From positions 1 through 64,000 of the forward strand of contig NZ_SCVH01000017.1 in NCBI RefSeq assembly GCF_004296935.1: DNA of 64,000 bases. The letters run 5' to 3'. Source of the stretch: Reyranella sp. (GTDB taxonomy: Bacteria > Pseudomonadota > Alphaproteobacteria > Reyranellales > Reyranellaceae). Made by a program: the position numbers and the translations under genes. Below are positions 1 to 8,400 of this stretch, piece by piece (position 1 is the first letter of the stretch; every line of letters begins with the position of its first letter). Below the pieces are notes generated by a model. The model was given only the letters and a program-made list of their open reading frames with translations, was not told the DNA's origin and did not search any database.

Positions 1-13
1 GCCGCCCGGACGG

Positions 14-1102
14 GTGCAGCGGCTCGTGTCCCGTTGCGCGCCGCCGCCGAGTAGCCGGGTGGCTGCGCCCGCCAGCCGCAACAACGCCCGCCGTGACTTC
101 TACGAGCGCATCGGTGGCCTGTCGATGGCGCCGCTGTGGGAGCAGCTGCACCAGCTCGTGCCGCCGAGCCCCGCACCCAAGTACCAGGCCGCAAGCTGGG
201 ACTATGACAAGGTGCGGCCGTTCCTGATGGAGTCGGGCGCGCTGATCACCGCCAAGGAAGCGGTGCGCCGCGTGCTGATCCTCGAGAATCCGGCGATGCC
301 CGGCAGCGCCTGCATCACGCCCACGCTTTATGCCGGCCTACAACTCATCCTGCCGGGCGAGGTGGCGCCCGCCCATCGCCATACCCAGTCGGCGCTGCGC
401 TTCATCGTCGAGGGCGAGGGCGCCTACACCGCCGTCGACGGCGAGCGCACGATCATGCATGAGGGCGACTTCGTCATCACGCCGACCTGGACCTGGCACG
501 ACCACGGCAACGATTCGTCCCGGCCCATGGTATGGCTGGACGGTCTCGACATACCGATGGTGGCGATGTTCAACGCGGGCTTTGCCGAGAACGGCGAGAC
601 CGACGAACAGGTCGTCACGACGCCCGAAGGCACGTCGGACGCAAAATTTTCGAGCGGTCTCCTGCCGGTCGATTGGAAGCCCGCCAAGCAGACCTCGCCA
701 ATCTTCAACTATCCCTACAGCCGCACGCGCGAGGCGCTGCAGGGCCTGGCCAAGGCCGGCCCGCCCGATGCCTGCCACGGTTTTAAGCTGCGCTATGTCA
801 ATCCGGCAAACGGCGGCACACCGATCGCGACGATGGGCACTTACATGCAGCTCCTGCCCAAGGGCTTCACGAGCGCGCCCTATCGCAGCACCGACGGCAC
901 GGTCTTCTCGGTGGTCGAAGGCAAGGGCGAGAGCAAGGTGGGCGACAAGCTGATGCGCTGGAAGAAGCGCGACCACTTCGTCGTGCCGAGCTGGGCCAAG
1001 GTCGAGCACCGCGCCGATACCGACGCGGTGCTGTTCTCCTTCTCCGACCGTCCGGTGCAGGAGAAGCTCGACTTGTGGCGCGAGGATCGCGGCGACAAGT
1101 AG
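14..1102 (+). CDS. Gentisate 1,2-dioxygenase-like bicupin, possibly 5'-truncated by the window edge
   Basis: Likely ring-cleaving cytoplasmic Fe(II) dioxygenase that opens gentisate to maleylpyruvate. The N-terminal cupin shows an HRHTQS motif (His121, His123, numbered from the GTG at 14) and a later WHDHG motif (His162, His164), the usual iron ligands of the family. The family-typical DFYERI segment and PLWEQLH follow a low-complexity Ala/Arg/Pro stretch of about 28 residues, which suggests that the first residues are not the true start. The frame is also open to the window edge, so the gene may begin outside. A second, weaker cupin domain occupies the C-terminal half. Its stop abuts the convergent DUF4394 gene. 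Hydroxynaphthoate dioxygenase is an alternative activity. Confidence 0.85.
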   Translation: MQRLVSRCAPPPSSRVAAPASRNNARRDFYERIGGLSMAPLWEQLHQLVPPSPAPKYQAASWDYDKVRPFLMESGALITAKEAVRRVLILENPAMPGSACITPTLYAGLQLILPGEVAPAHRHTQSALRFIVEGEGAYTAVDGERTIMHEGDFVITPTWTWHDHGNDSSRPMVWLDGLDIPMVAMFNAGFAENGETDEQVVTTPEGTSDAKFSSGLLPVDWKPAKQTSPIFNYPYSRTREALQGLAKAGPPDACHGFKLRYVNPANGGTPIATMGTYMQLLPKGFTSAPYRSTDGTVFSVVEGKGESKVGDKLMRWKKRDHFVVPSWAKVEHRADTDAVLFSFSDRPVQEKLDLWREDRGDK

Positions 1103-1894
1103 CTAGTTTGCGACGGCGATGTCGATCAGCTTGCCGCTCATGCCCTTGATGGTACCGACTTGCGTCGCCTTGCCGCTCGCGAGATCGACCGTATAGAGCG
1201 CGCCGCCGGCGATCACGTAGGCGGTATTCTTGCCGTCACCGTCGCTGGCGATATCCATCACGACATCGGCTGCGCCCGTGACGCCGACCATGCCGCGGGT
1301 CTTCAGCACGCCGTCGTTCGGGGGGTTCTGCAGCACCAGCGCGCCGGTGCTGCCGTCGACATGGAACAGCTCGGTGCCCTTGGCGCCGTTCATCGAGTTG
1401 GTGTAGGCGCCAGCTGCCACGGCAGGCTTCTTGCCGCTGCTGGCGTCGGCGGCATCGTAGTTCAGTGGCTTGTCGACGATCGTGGCGCCGGTATCGACAT
1501 TGATGCGCAGGCTGACGCCATCGGCGGCGATCACACGCAGACGATCGGCCACCGGGTTGAAGTCGACGACCGGGCGCGGTCCGAGCGCCACCTTCTCCGA
1601 CACCATGCTGCCGGGTGTTGCAGTGCCGCTCAAATGGTCGATGACCACGAGCTGTCCGCTCGCCGTGAGGCCGTAGAGCTTGCCGTCCGCCGGGCGCACG
1701 TCGATGCCGATAACTTTGTCGGCGCCGGAAATCGCCATCGGGACGGAGGCTGCCATCGTCGCCGTGTCGATCTTCACCAGCTTGTTGTCGGCGGTGAGCC
1801 CGACCAGGGTCGCAGCCTCGGCCGAGGCCATGCCGATCGTCAGTGCCAGCAATGAAGCGCCACCGAGCCGCCCGAACGTGTTCCTGACTGCCAT
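1103..1894 (-). CDS. Secreted DUF4394 beta-propeller-like protein
   Basis: 263 aa. The start is fixed by a strong AGGAGGGG ribosome site about 7 nt upstream of the ATG. A signal peptide of about 27 residues ends at ASAEA before ATLVGL, so the protein should be periplasmic or extracellular. The mature part repeats short strands of the type LVGLTADNKL, LYGLTASGQL and LYTVDLASGK, the pattern of DUF4394 domains, which resemble propeller blades; no enzymatic residue is apparent. Its stop is directly adjacent to the stop of the dioxygenase (no spacer), so the two genes converge without room for a terminator. Function is unknown. Confidence 0.85.
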   Translation of the reverse strand: MAVRNTFGRLGGASLLALTIGMASAEAATLVGLTADNKLVKIDTATMAASVPMAISGADKVIGIDVRPADGKLYGLTASGQLVVIDHLSGTATPGSMVSEKVALGPRPVVDFNPVADRLRVIAADGVSLRINVDTGATIVDKPLNYDAADASSGKKPAVAAGAYTNSMNGAKGTELFHVDGSTGALVLQNPPNDGVLKTRGMVGVTGAADVVMDIASDGDGKNTAYVIAGGALYTVDLASGKATQVGTIKGMSGKLIDIAVAN

Positions 1895-1997
1895 GTAATC
1901 CCCTCCTGCTTCATGTGCGGGTGCACATGACTTAAACGCAGGTCGAGGGGACTCCGGATGCTTCTGCTCACGGAGTCGTGAAACTGGTGACGTGAAT

Positions 1998-2387
1998 CTA
2001 GGCGACGCGCCGCTTCTGGGCGGCCACCGAGCCGGCGCACTGGTCCGGCGGCAAGGGGCGCAGGTGAGTGTCGTAGGCGTCGGCGAACTCGGCCCGCCAG
2101 GGCGCGCCGTTGCGGCGATAGAGCGAGACGAACAGCGTGCAGGCATCGGACTGATAGCGCAACACGCGGGCCGGCTCGTCCTTGCGGTCGAGTGCGGCGG
2201 CACCAAACGTGGTTGCGAGCTGCTGCTCGTCCATGCCCTTGATGCGGTCGAGCGGGATCGGTGTGCCGGGGTTGCGGGAGGTGAAGACGCCCTTCTCGCC
2301 GCCGGCGAGCGAGTATTGCGGACTGGAGTCCGTGACGCAGCCGCCGAGGAGAACGATGAACGCGAGAGCCCCAAATGCCTTTTTCAT
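1998..2387 (-). CDS. Small lipoprotein of unknown function
   Basis: 129 aa with a textbook lipoprotein signal: MKK start, hydrophobic core and LGGC lipobox with lipidated Cys17. The mature region has one further pair of cysteines (DAC and DQC) that might form a disulfide. It resembles the small uncharacterised lipoproteins common in alphaproteobacteria. It lies 9 nt downstream of the EI24-family membrane protein on the same strand and is probably cotranscribed with it. Confidence 0.75.
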   Translation of the reverse strand: MKKAFGALAFIVLLGGCVTDSSPQYSLAGGEKGVFTSRNPGTPIPLDRIKGMDEQQLATTFGAAALDRKDEPARVLRYQSDACTLFVSLYRRNGAPWRAEFADAYDTHLRPLPPDQCAGSVAAQKRRVA

Positions 2388-2396
2388 GCCCTCATT

Positions 2397-3092
2397 CTAG
2401 CGCGACCCGGCAGGCAAATTAAGGGGCGGCTTCAGCGTCTGGGCGACATGGACCATGGCGGCCACGCCCAGGACCGGCACGATCAGGTTCAGGACCGGGA
2501 TGGTGCCGAGGAAGACGAGGACGATCCCGGTCAGCCACAGGACACCGCCGTTGGCCTTGCGCCAGGCTTTTACGTCGGCCGGGTCGCGGCGGCGGAGCGC
2601 CACCTGCTCATAGTACTCCCGGCCGGTGAGCCATCCGTTGGCGCCATAGAACAACGCCGCGCCCAGTCCGGCGACGAACAGTGCCACCAGGTAGAATGGC
2701 AGCAGCAGGAGATTGAGCGCCACCAGGGTGAACAGGAACACGATGCCCGAGCGGATGCCGATCCACACCGGAACGCCACGGGCGCGGCCGAGCTGCGGGT
2801 AGTGCTCGGCCTCGACGATGTCGGCGATCTTTTCCAGGAAGATCGAGATCACGATGCCGAAGCTCGCCGGGAACAGCATCAGCGCCAGCACCGTGACCGC
2901 GCCGCCGCCCAGCCAGCGGATGGTCTCGTTCAGCCAGTTCCACTGGAAAGTGGCGAAGGACTGCAGCACCCACCACGCCACGACGCCGATGGCGATCTGC
3001 AGCACCAGCGACAAGGCCAGAGACTGCCAGATGATAACGCGCAGCCGGGGGTCGCCAAGCTGCCGGACGGCCAGTTCGAAGGCGCGGATCAT
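2397..3092 (-). CDS. EI24/CysZ-family integral membrane protein
   Basis: 231 aa. Several long hydrophobic segments (about residues 20-45, 62-88, 112-150 and 183-215) match the EI24 family, whose bacterial members include the sulfate permease CysZ. The GREYYEQVALRR segment between the third and fourth hydrophobic regions is a family hallmark. Sulfate transport is not shown by context: the gene follows the CoA-transferase-family gene by 10 nt and no sulfur genes are nearby. The call is to family level only. Confidence 0.8.
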   Translation of the reverse strand: MIRAFELAVRQLGDPRLRVIIWQSLALSLVLQIAIGVVAWWVLQSFATFQWNWLNETIRWLGGGAVTVLALMLFPASFGIVISIFLEKIADIVEAEHYPQLGRARGVPVWIGIRSGIVFLFTLVALNLLLLPFYLVALFVAGLGAALFYGANGWLTGREYYEQVALRRRDPADVKAWRKANGGVLWLTGIVLVFLGTIPVLNLIVPVLGVAAMVHVAQTLKPPLNLPAGSR

Positions 3093-3102
3093 CCGTGCGA
3101 CA

Positions 3103-4251
3103 TCATTGTGGCCCGACGATGCCTGCCGCCTTCAGTTCACCGATTTCCTTGGTCGAGAAGCCGCTCTCGCCCAGGATCTCGTCGGTGTGCTGACCGCGCT
3201 TGGCGGCGGGACCTTTGACGCTCTCCTTGGTGCGCGAGAAGCGCGGCGCGGCGGCGGGCTGGGCGAAGCCCGAGACGTCGACATAGGCGCCGCGCGCCTT
3301 GGCGTGCGGATGCTGCGAGGCCTCCTGCATGGTGAGCACCGGCGCGAAGCAGATGTCGGTACCCTCCATGATCGCGCACCATTCATCGCGCGTCTTGGTC
3401 TTGAAGATGCCTTCGAGCTTGGCCTTGAGGTCGCCCCACATCTTGCGGTCCATCTGCGCCGGCAGGTTCTGGCCCTTCAGTCCCGTCTTCTCGAGCAGCA
3501 GTTCGTAGAATTGCGGCTCGATCGAGCCGATGGAGACGAACTTGCCGTCCCTGGTCTCGTAGGTGCCGTAGAAGTGCGCGCCGCCGTCCAGCATGTTGGT
3601 CTCGCGCTCGTCCTTCCACAGGCCGGCGCCTGCCATGCCGTAGATGCCGCCCAGCAGCAGCGCCGCGCCGTCGACCATGGCGGCATCGACCACCTGGCCC
3701 TTGCCCGAACGCTGCGCCTCCAGCAGGCCGCACACCATGCCGAAGGCGAGCAGCATGCCGCCGCCGCCGAAGTCGCCGACCAGGTTGAGCGGCGGCATCG
3801 GCTTGTCCTTGGAGCCGATGGCATGCAGCGCGCCGGTGAGCGCGATGTAGTTGATGTCGTGGCCGGCCGCTTTCGCGAGCGGGCCTTCCTGACCCCAGCC
3901 GGTCATGCGGCCGTAAACCAGCCTGGGGTTGCGCTTGAGGCAGATGTCGGGGCCCACGCCCAGCCGCTCGGCGACGCCGGGGCGGAACGGTTCGGTCATG
4001 CCGTCGGCTTTTTCGATCAGCCGCAGCACGACATCGATGCCTTCCTTCTTCTGCAGGTCGACCGAGACGGAGCGCCGGCTCCTGTTGTGCACGGCGAACT
4101 TGGGATCGGCGAGGCGGTCCATGACGTGGCTCTTGGTGCGGTCGACTCGGATCACGTTGGCGCCCATGTCGCCCAGCATCATCGAGCACATCGGTCCCGG
4201 CCCTATTCCGGCCAGTTCGACGATCGTCAGTCCCGAAAGCGGCCCCGCCAT
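3103..4251 (-). CDS. Alpha-methylacyl-CoA racemase (CaiB/BaiF family)
   Basis: 382 aa, starting at MAGPLSGL; the frame is open further upstream, but family homology begins here. It should invert the 2-methyl centre of branched acyl-CoA thioesters so that beta-oxidation can proceed. The racemase bases are visible: His131 in GHDINY, Asp160 in VGDFGGGG and Glu245 in IEPQFY, matching His126/Asp156/Glu241 of mycobacterial MCR as I recall them. Class III CoA-transferases of the same fold use a different Asp, so racemase is preferred. First gene of a minus-strand group with the EI24 and lipoprotein genes; divergent from the beta-propeller operon across 121 bp. Confidence 0.87.
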   Translation of the reverse strand: MAGPLSGLTIVELAGIGPGPMCSMMLGDMGANVIRVDRTKSHVMDRLADPKFAVHNRSRRSVSVDLQKKEGIDVVLRLIEKADGMTEPFRPGVAERLGVGPDICLKRNPRLVYGRMTGWGQEGPLAKAAGHDINYIALTGALHAIGSKDKPMPPLNLVGDFGGGGMLLAFGMVCGLLEAQRSGKGQVVDAAMVDGAALLLGGIYGMAGAGLWKDERETNMLDGGAHFYGTYETRDGKFVSIGSIEPQFYELLLEKTGLKGQNLPAQMDRKMWGDLKAKLEGIFKTKTRDEWCAIMEGTDICFAPVLTMQEASQHPHAKARGAYVDVSGFAQPAAAPRFSRTKESVKGPAAKRGQHTDEILGESGFSTKEIGELKAAGIVGPQ

Positions 4252-4372
4252 GTGTTTTCTCCCGCAAAATGCATGTTTTCTTTGCGGCACCATGGTAGCT
4301 GAAGGGTCAGGCGTTACAAAATGTGTCGCGCGGTCTAAAGTCCGCGCCGCGAGAGACGGTCGGAGGAAACGG

Positions 4373-6055
4373 ATGGGGTTGGGCCGGTTTGTCACGGCGG
4401 GCGCGTTTGCACTCGCCGTTGCGGGCAGCGCGCTTGCGCAGCAGGAATCACCGCCGGCGCCCAAGGAGTACAGCCAGCAGTTTCTGGTGCCCGGCTCCTG
4501 GTTTCATGGCGTCCACGGCCTGGCCTTCAACAAGGACGACCAGCTTTTCGCCGGATCGGTGATCGGCCAGACGCTCTACCGTGTCCAGGTCGATACCGGC
4601 GAAGTCGACCGCGTGATCGACGCCCCGACCGGCATGGCCGACGACATCGCCTTCGCCGACGACGGCACCATGGCGTGGACGGCCTTCCTGCTGGGCAAGG
4701 TCTATGTCCGCAAGCCCAACGGCAAGACCATCGAGGTCGCCAACGGTATGGGTGGTCCCAACTCGATCGCCTTCGGCAAGGACGGCCGGTTGTTCGTGTC
4801 GGAGGTCTTCCTTGGCGACGCGCTCTACGAAATCGACCTCAAGAACGTCGACAAGCCCGACTTCAAGCCGTTCCCGCGCACCGAGCTGCGCCGGATCGCC
4901 GAGAAGATGGGTGGGTTGAACGGCTTCGAGATCCACCGTGACGACGGCTTCCTGTACGGGCCGCTGTGGTTCAAGGGCGAGGTCGTGAAGATCAATCTCG
5001 AGTCGGGCGCGATCGACGTCATCGCCTCGGGCTTCAGGATTCCCGCCGCGGCCAACATCGATCCGCAGAACCGCGACAATCTCTACATCGTCGATACCGG
5101 CACCGGTGGCGTCTGGAGCGTCAGCCTCACCAGCAAGGCCAAGAAGCTGGTGGCCTCGCTGAAGCCCGGTCTCGACAATCTCGCCTTCGATTCGCGCGGC
5201 CGCCTGTTCGTGACGTCGATGACCGATAACGGCATCTATCTCGTCGACAAGCACACCGGCGCCGCCAGGACCATCGTCGAGGGCAAGCTCGCCGTGCCGA
5301 CCGATCTCGCGGTCACCACCGAGGGCGGCAAGGAGACAGTGCACGTGGCCGATGTCTTCAGCTACCGCACCGTCGACGGCCAGAACGGCACGGTCTCCGA
5401 CGTGCTGCGCGTGCACGGCGATACGCACGCCTACCCGATCGGCATCTCGGTCGGACCGAAGCATGTGCTGCTGTCGAGCTGGTTCTCCAACACCGTCGAG
5501 AAGGTCGACCGCAAGACCGGCAAGCTGACGTCGACCTTGGCTGGCTTCGCCGCACCGGTCGACGCCCTGGAGGGTGCTGACGGATCGCTCTATGTCGCGG
5601 AACTGGCGAGCGGCAACCTCGTGAAGGTAAGCCCTGACGGCAAGACGCGCAGCGTCGTCGCCAAGGAACTGCGTGGACCGGTTGCCATGGCCCAGGGTCC
5701 GGGCAATCTGGTCTACATCACCGAGATCGCCGGCGGCGCGGTGCTCCAGATCGATGTCGTCAGCGGCGCCCGCAAGGTCGTGACCGATGGCCTGGCCGGT
5801 CCCGAGGGCATCGACGTCGGGCCGGACGGCCGCCTGTTCGTGGCCGAAGTGGGCCAGAAGCGCATAGTCGCCATCGACCCCCTCTCCGGCGTCAAGACGG
5901 TGATCGCCTCGAACCTCGATATCGGCCTTGCGCCCTTCCCCGGCGGCCCGCCGGCGCTGGTGCCGACCGGTGTGGCGGTGGCGAGGTCAGGCACGGTCTA
6001 TGTCAGCTCCGACATCCGCAACGCGCTCTACAAATTGACTCCGCCTTCACCGTAA
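4373..6055 (+). CDS. Secreted NHL/SMP-30-like beta-propeller protein
   Basis: 560 aa from an ATG preceded by a GGAGGA ribosome site; the frame is open far upstream but that part overlaps the divergent racemase gene. A signal peptide ends near residue 22 (AGSALA before QQ). The mature protein is a series of blades with motifs such as [18 protein letters not shown] and GRLFVAEVG, typical of NHL or SMP-30/gluconolactonase-like propellers. The length could fit two propellers. A lactonase activity is possible, but no metal-site residues can be placed with certainty. First gene of an operon with the hydrolase and SDR that follow at 10- and 11-nt spacings. Confidence 0.8.
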   Translation: MGLGRFVTAGAFALAVAGSALAQQESPPAPKEYSQQFLVPGSWFHGVHGLAFNKDDQLFAGSVIGQTLYRVQVDTGEVDRVIDAPTGMADDIAFADDGTMAWTAFLLGKVYVRKPNGKTIEVANGMGGPNSIAFGKDGRLFVSEVFLGDALYEIDLKNVDKPDFKPFPRTELRRIAEKMGGLNGFEIHRDDGFLYGPLWFKGEVVKINLESGAIDVIASGFRIPAAANIDPQNRDNLYIVDTGTGGVWSVSLTSKAKKLVASLKPGLDNLAFDSRGRLFVTSMTDNGIYLVDKHTGAARTIVEGKLAVPTDLAVTTEGGKETVHVADVFSYRTVDGQNGTVSDVLRVHGDTHAYPIGISVGPKHVLLSSWFSNTVEKVDRKTGKLTSTLAGFAAPVDALEGADGSLYVAELASGNLVKVSPDGKTRSVVAKELRGPVAMAQGPGNLVYITEIAGGAVLQIDVVSGARKVVTDGLAGPEGIDVGPDGRLFVAEVGQKRIVAIDPLSGVKTVIASNLDIGLAPFPGGPPALVPTGVAVARSGTVYVSSDIRNALYKLTPPSP

Positions 6056-6065
6056 GAGCAACGCG

Positions 6066-6959
6066 ATGCCCGGCATTCCCTTCATCAAGGACTTCAAGTT
6101 CGACTACGGCACGGCGATGGAGGTGACGCCGCTGATCCGCCGCGTGGTGGCCAACAACCCGAGCCCCTTCACCTTCAAGGGTACCGGCACCTACATCATC
6201 GGCCACGGCAAGGTGGCGGTGGTCGATCCCGGCCCCGACCAGCAGGACCATATCGACGCCGTGCTGCGCGCCGTGCGCGGCGAGACCGTCACCCACATCC
6301 TGGTCACCCACACCCACATCGATCACGTGCCGGCCACCCCCGCGCTCGCCAAGGCGACCGGCGCCAAGGTCTTCAGCTACGGCCCGCATCCCCGGCCGCC
6401 CGAGGGCGTGACGACGGAGCAGGAGGGCGACTTCGCCTTCGCCCCCGACGTCAAGCTCAACGACGGTGATGTCATCCAGGGGGATGGCTGGAACGTCGAG
6501 GCGGTCTACACGCCCGGCCATATCTCCAACCATCTCTGCTTCGCGGTGAAGGAAGACCGGGCGCTGCTCTCGGGCGACCACGTGATGGGCTGGTCGACGG
6601 CCGTGATCTCGCCGCCCGACGGCAACATGGCCGACTACTTCGCGTCCTTGCGCAAGCTGCTGCCGCGCGACGAGACGCTCTACATTCCCACGCACGGCGC
6701 CGAGATCAGAAATCCCAATCCCTTCGTGCAGGCCTACATCGAACATCGCCTCGGCCGCGAGGCTCAGATCATGGCGCGCCTCAAGGAAGGTCCTCAGACC
6801 GTCCCGCAGATGGTGGCCAAGAACTACGCCGATACGCCGATCCATCTTCATCCCGCTGCCGGCCGCTCGATGCTGGCGCATCTGGTGCAGATGGTGAAGG
6901 ACGGCCGCGTAAAGACCGAAGATGGCCGAGCCACGATCGATTCCATCTATCGTCTCTAG
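6066..6959 (+). CDS. Metallo-beta-lactamase-fold hydrolase with C-terminal winged helix (LACTB2-like)
   Basis: 297 aa. The metal-binding motif THTHIDH gives His82, His84, Asp86 and His87; His152 (PGHISNH), Asp171 (SGDHVMG) and His210 (PTHGAE) complete a dinuclear zinc site. Residues from about 235 form a small winged-helix-like domain ending HLVQMVKDGRV, as in the LACTB2/glyoxalase II-like branch. Family members hydrolyse thioesters or act as endoribonucleases, so the substrate is open. It sits between the secreted propeller and the SDR with 10- and 11-nt gaps, suggesting a shared catabolic role. Confidence 0.85.
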   Translation: MPGIPFIKDFKFDYGTAMEVTPLIRRVVANNPSPFTFKGTGTYIIGHGKVAVVDPGPDQQDHIDAVLRAVRGETVTHILVTHTHIDHVPATPALAKATGAKVFSYGPHPRPPEGVTTEQEGDFAFAPDVKLNDGDVIQGDGWNVEAVYTPGHISNHLCFAVKEDRALLSGDHVMGWSTAVISPPDGNMADYFASLRKLLPRDETLYIPTHGAEIRNPNPFVQAYIEHRLGREAQIMARLKEGPQTVPQMVAKNYADTPIHLHPAAGRSMLAHLVQMVKDGRVKTEDGRATIDSIYRL

Positions 6960-6970
6960 GAGACCGGGAC

Positions 6971-7744
6971 ATGGACATGAAACTCGCCGGGCGCACCGTG
7001 CTGATCACCGGTGGCAGCCGCGGCATCGGCTTCGCCTGCGCCATGGGCTTCGCGGCCGAAGGTTGCGCCGTCCACATCGCCTCGCGCTCGAAGGAATCGC
7101 TGGAAGCCGCGCGCGAGAAAATCCGTGCCCGCCACAACGTACCGGTCGAAATTCATCCGGCTGATTTCTCCAAGGGCGACACGGCGCGCTCGGTGGTCGA
7201 GGCTGTGGCCCATGCCGACATCCTGGTGAACAACGCCGGCGCCATCCCGCGCGGCGACATCTTCGGCATGACCGAACCCAAGTGGCGCGAGGCCTGGGAA
7301 CTCAAGGTATTCGGTTACGTCAATGCCACGCGCGCCATGCTGGAGAAGTTTTATGCCCGCAAGAAGGGCGTGGTGGTGAACGTCATCGGCCTCGCGGGCG
7401 AGAGCTATAACTACGACTACGTTGCCGGCACCATGGGCAACGCCGGCCTGATGGCCTTCACCCGTGCCGTGGGCTCACGCAGCGTCGATCACGGTGTGCG
7501 CGTGGTGGCGATCAATCCGCCGGCGACCCGTACTGACCGCATGCTCACCTTGCTGCGCGGCCAGGCCGAGCAGAAGTTCGGCGATCCCGAGCGCTGGCCC
7601 GAACTCACCAAGCACATGCCGTTCGGCCGCGCCGCCGAACCTGACGAGGTTGCCGACCTCGCGGTGTTCCTGGCATCGGACCGCGCCAGCTACATCAGCG
7701 GTGTGGTGATGACTCTCGACGGTGGTCAGGCGGCGCGACACTAG
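6971..7744 (+). CDS. SDR-family protein with a degenerate catalytic triad
   Basis: 257 aa. The Rossmann cofactor motif GGSRGIG (14-20) and the structural NNAG (87-90) are intact, as is the C-terminal VVMTLDGGQ segment. The active-site region is abnormal: the usual NISS serine pair is replaced by VIGL (Ile139, Gly140), and the YxxxK motif aligns with GTMGN (153-157), so both catalytic Tyr and Lys are absent. The nearest tyrosines are Tyr146, Tyr148 and Tyr150. The NPPATRTDR segment that follows is well conserved. It may be a non-oxidoreductase SDR or use other residues. Last gene of the propeller operon. Confidence 0.88.
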   Translation: MDMKLAGRTVLITGGSRGIGFACAMGFAAEGCAVHIASRSKESLEAAREKIRARHNVPVEIHPADFSKGDTARSVVEAVAHADILVNNAGAIPRGDIFGMTEPKWREAWELKVFGYVNATRAMLEKFYARKKGVVVNVIGLAGESYNYDYVAGTMGNAGLMAFTRAVGSRSVDHGVRVVAINPPATRTDRMLTLLRGQAEQKFGDPERWPELTKHMPFGRAAEPDEVADLAVFLASDRASYISGVVMTLDGGQAARH

Positions 7745-7756
7745 ACGCGCACGAGG

Positions 7757-7897
7757 TTACTTGTGCTTGTTGGCGGCGGCCTTGGCGCCGGGATTGGTGT
7801 GTGCTGCCGCGAACGGCGAGCTCGCCACGATCTTCTTGGACTTGTCCTGCTTGGGCTTCTTCTTCTCGCGGTTGCTGCGCATTTGACCTTTGGCCAT
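7757..7897 (-). CDS. Small lysine-rich cytoplasmic protein
   Basis: 46 aa, beginning MAKGQMRSNREKKKPKQDK, with a good AGGAAGGA ribosome site. Small proteins with this MAKGQxRSNREKKKPK opening occur widely in proteobacteria and are annotated only as hypothetical. About a third of residues are Lys or Arg, so a nucleic-acid- or ribosome-associated role is possible but unproven. It converges with the SDR gene, leaving 12 nt between stops. Confidence 0.7.
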   Translation of the reverse strand: MAKGQMRSNREKKKPKQDKSKKIVASSPFAAAHTNPGAKAAANKHK

Positions 7898-7968
7898 GTC
7901 GGTTCCTTCCTGGGCGTGGGAGCGGCAGGACCCTAGGCGCATTTGACCGGCGTGTACGATCTGTCTCG

Positions 7969-8238
7969 TCACTCCGCGGCAATAATGACGATGTTGCGGG
8001 GCGCCGGATCGATCATCGAAGCCTCGACCATGAGCCGGCTTTTTGGCTGGGTGGCCAGGCGCTCGCCGAGCGCTTCGGACGGGCCGCTGCGGCTGCTGGC
8101 CGCGAAGATCCCGACGCACACCAGAAGAATGCCGACGCAGGCGCCGGGCCCATAGCCCCAGGCGGCGCTGTGGCGCCAGCAGGGCATGACCGCGGCGCCG
8201 ATCGCCGCCAGCAGGAGCGTAAATCCCAGAATCAGCAT
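7969..8238 (-). CDS. Small membrane protein
   Basis: 89 aa from an ATG with a GGAGG site 6 nt upstream. Two hydrophobic segments (about residues 2-17 and 26-46) are followed by a soluble tail of about 40 residues. The reading frame stays open far beyond the start, antisense to recQ, but that extension is a high-GC shadow. Function unknown; it lies back to back with recQ. Confidence 0.55.
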   Translation of the reverse strand: MLILGFTLLLAAIGAAVMPCWRHSAAWGYGPGACVGILLVCVGIFAASSRSGPSEALGERLATQPKSRLMVEASMIDPAPRNIVIIAAE

Positions 8239-8400
8239 CCCGGCCTCCGGCTGTGCCGTCCAACGAGGCAACGGCGGCGGCGAGCGCGGGTTCCGCCTTG
8301 ATTCCGCCTTGAGGTGTCTACGCGGCAAGGATGCGTCCGGTTCATCCACAATGCAGCGCATGACGCCGCCGGCCGGCGCGGCGATAGTGTCGGCAAAACA

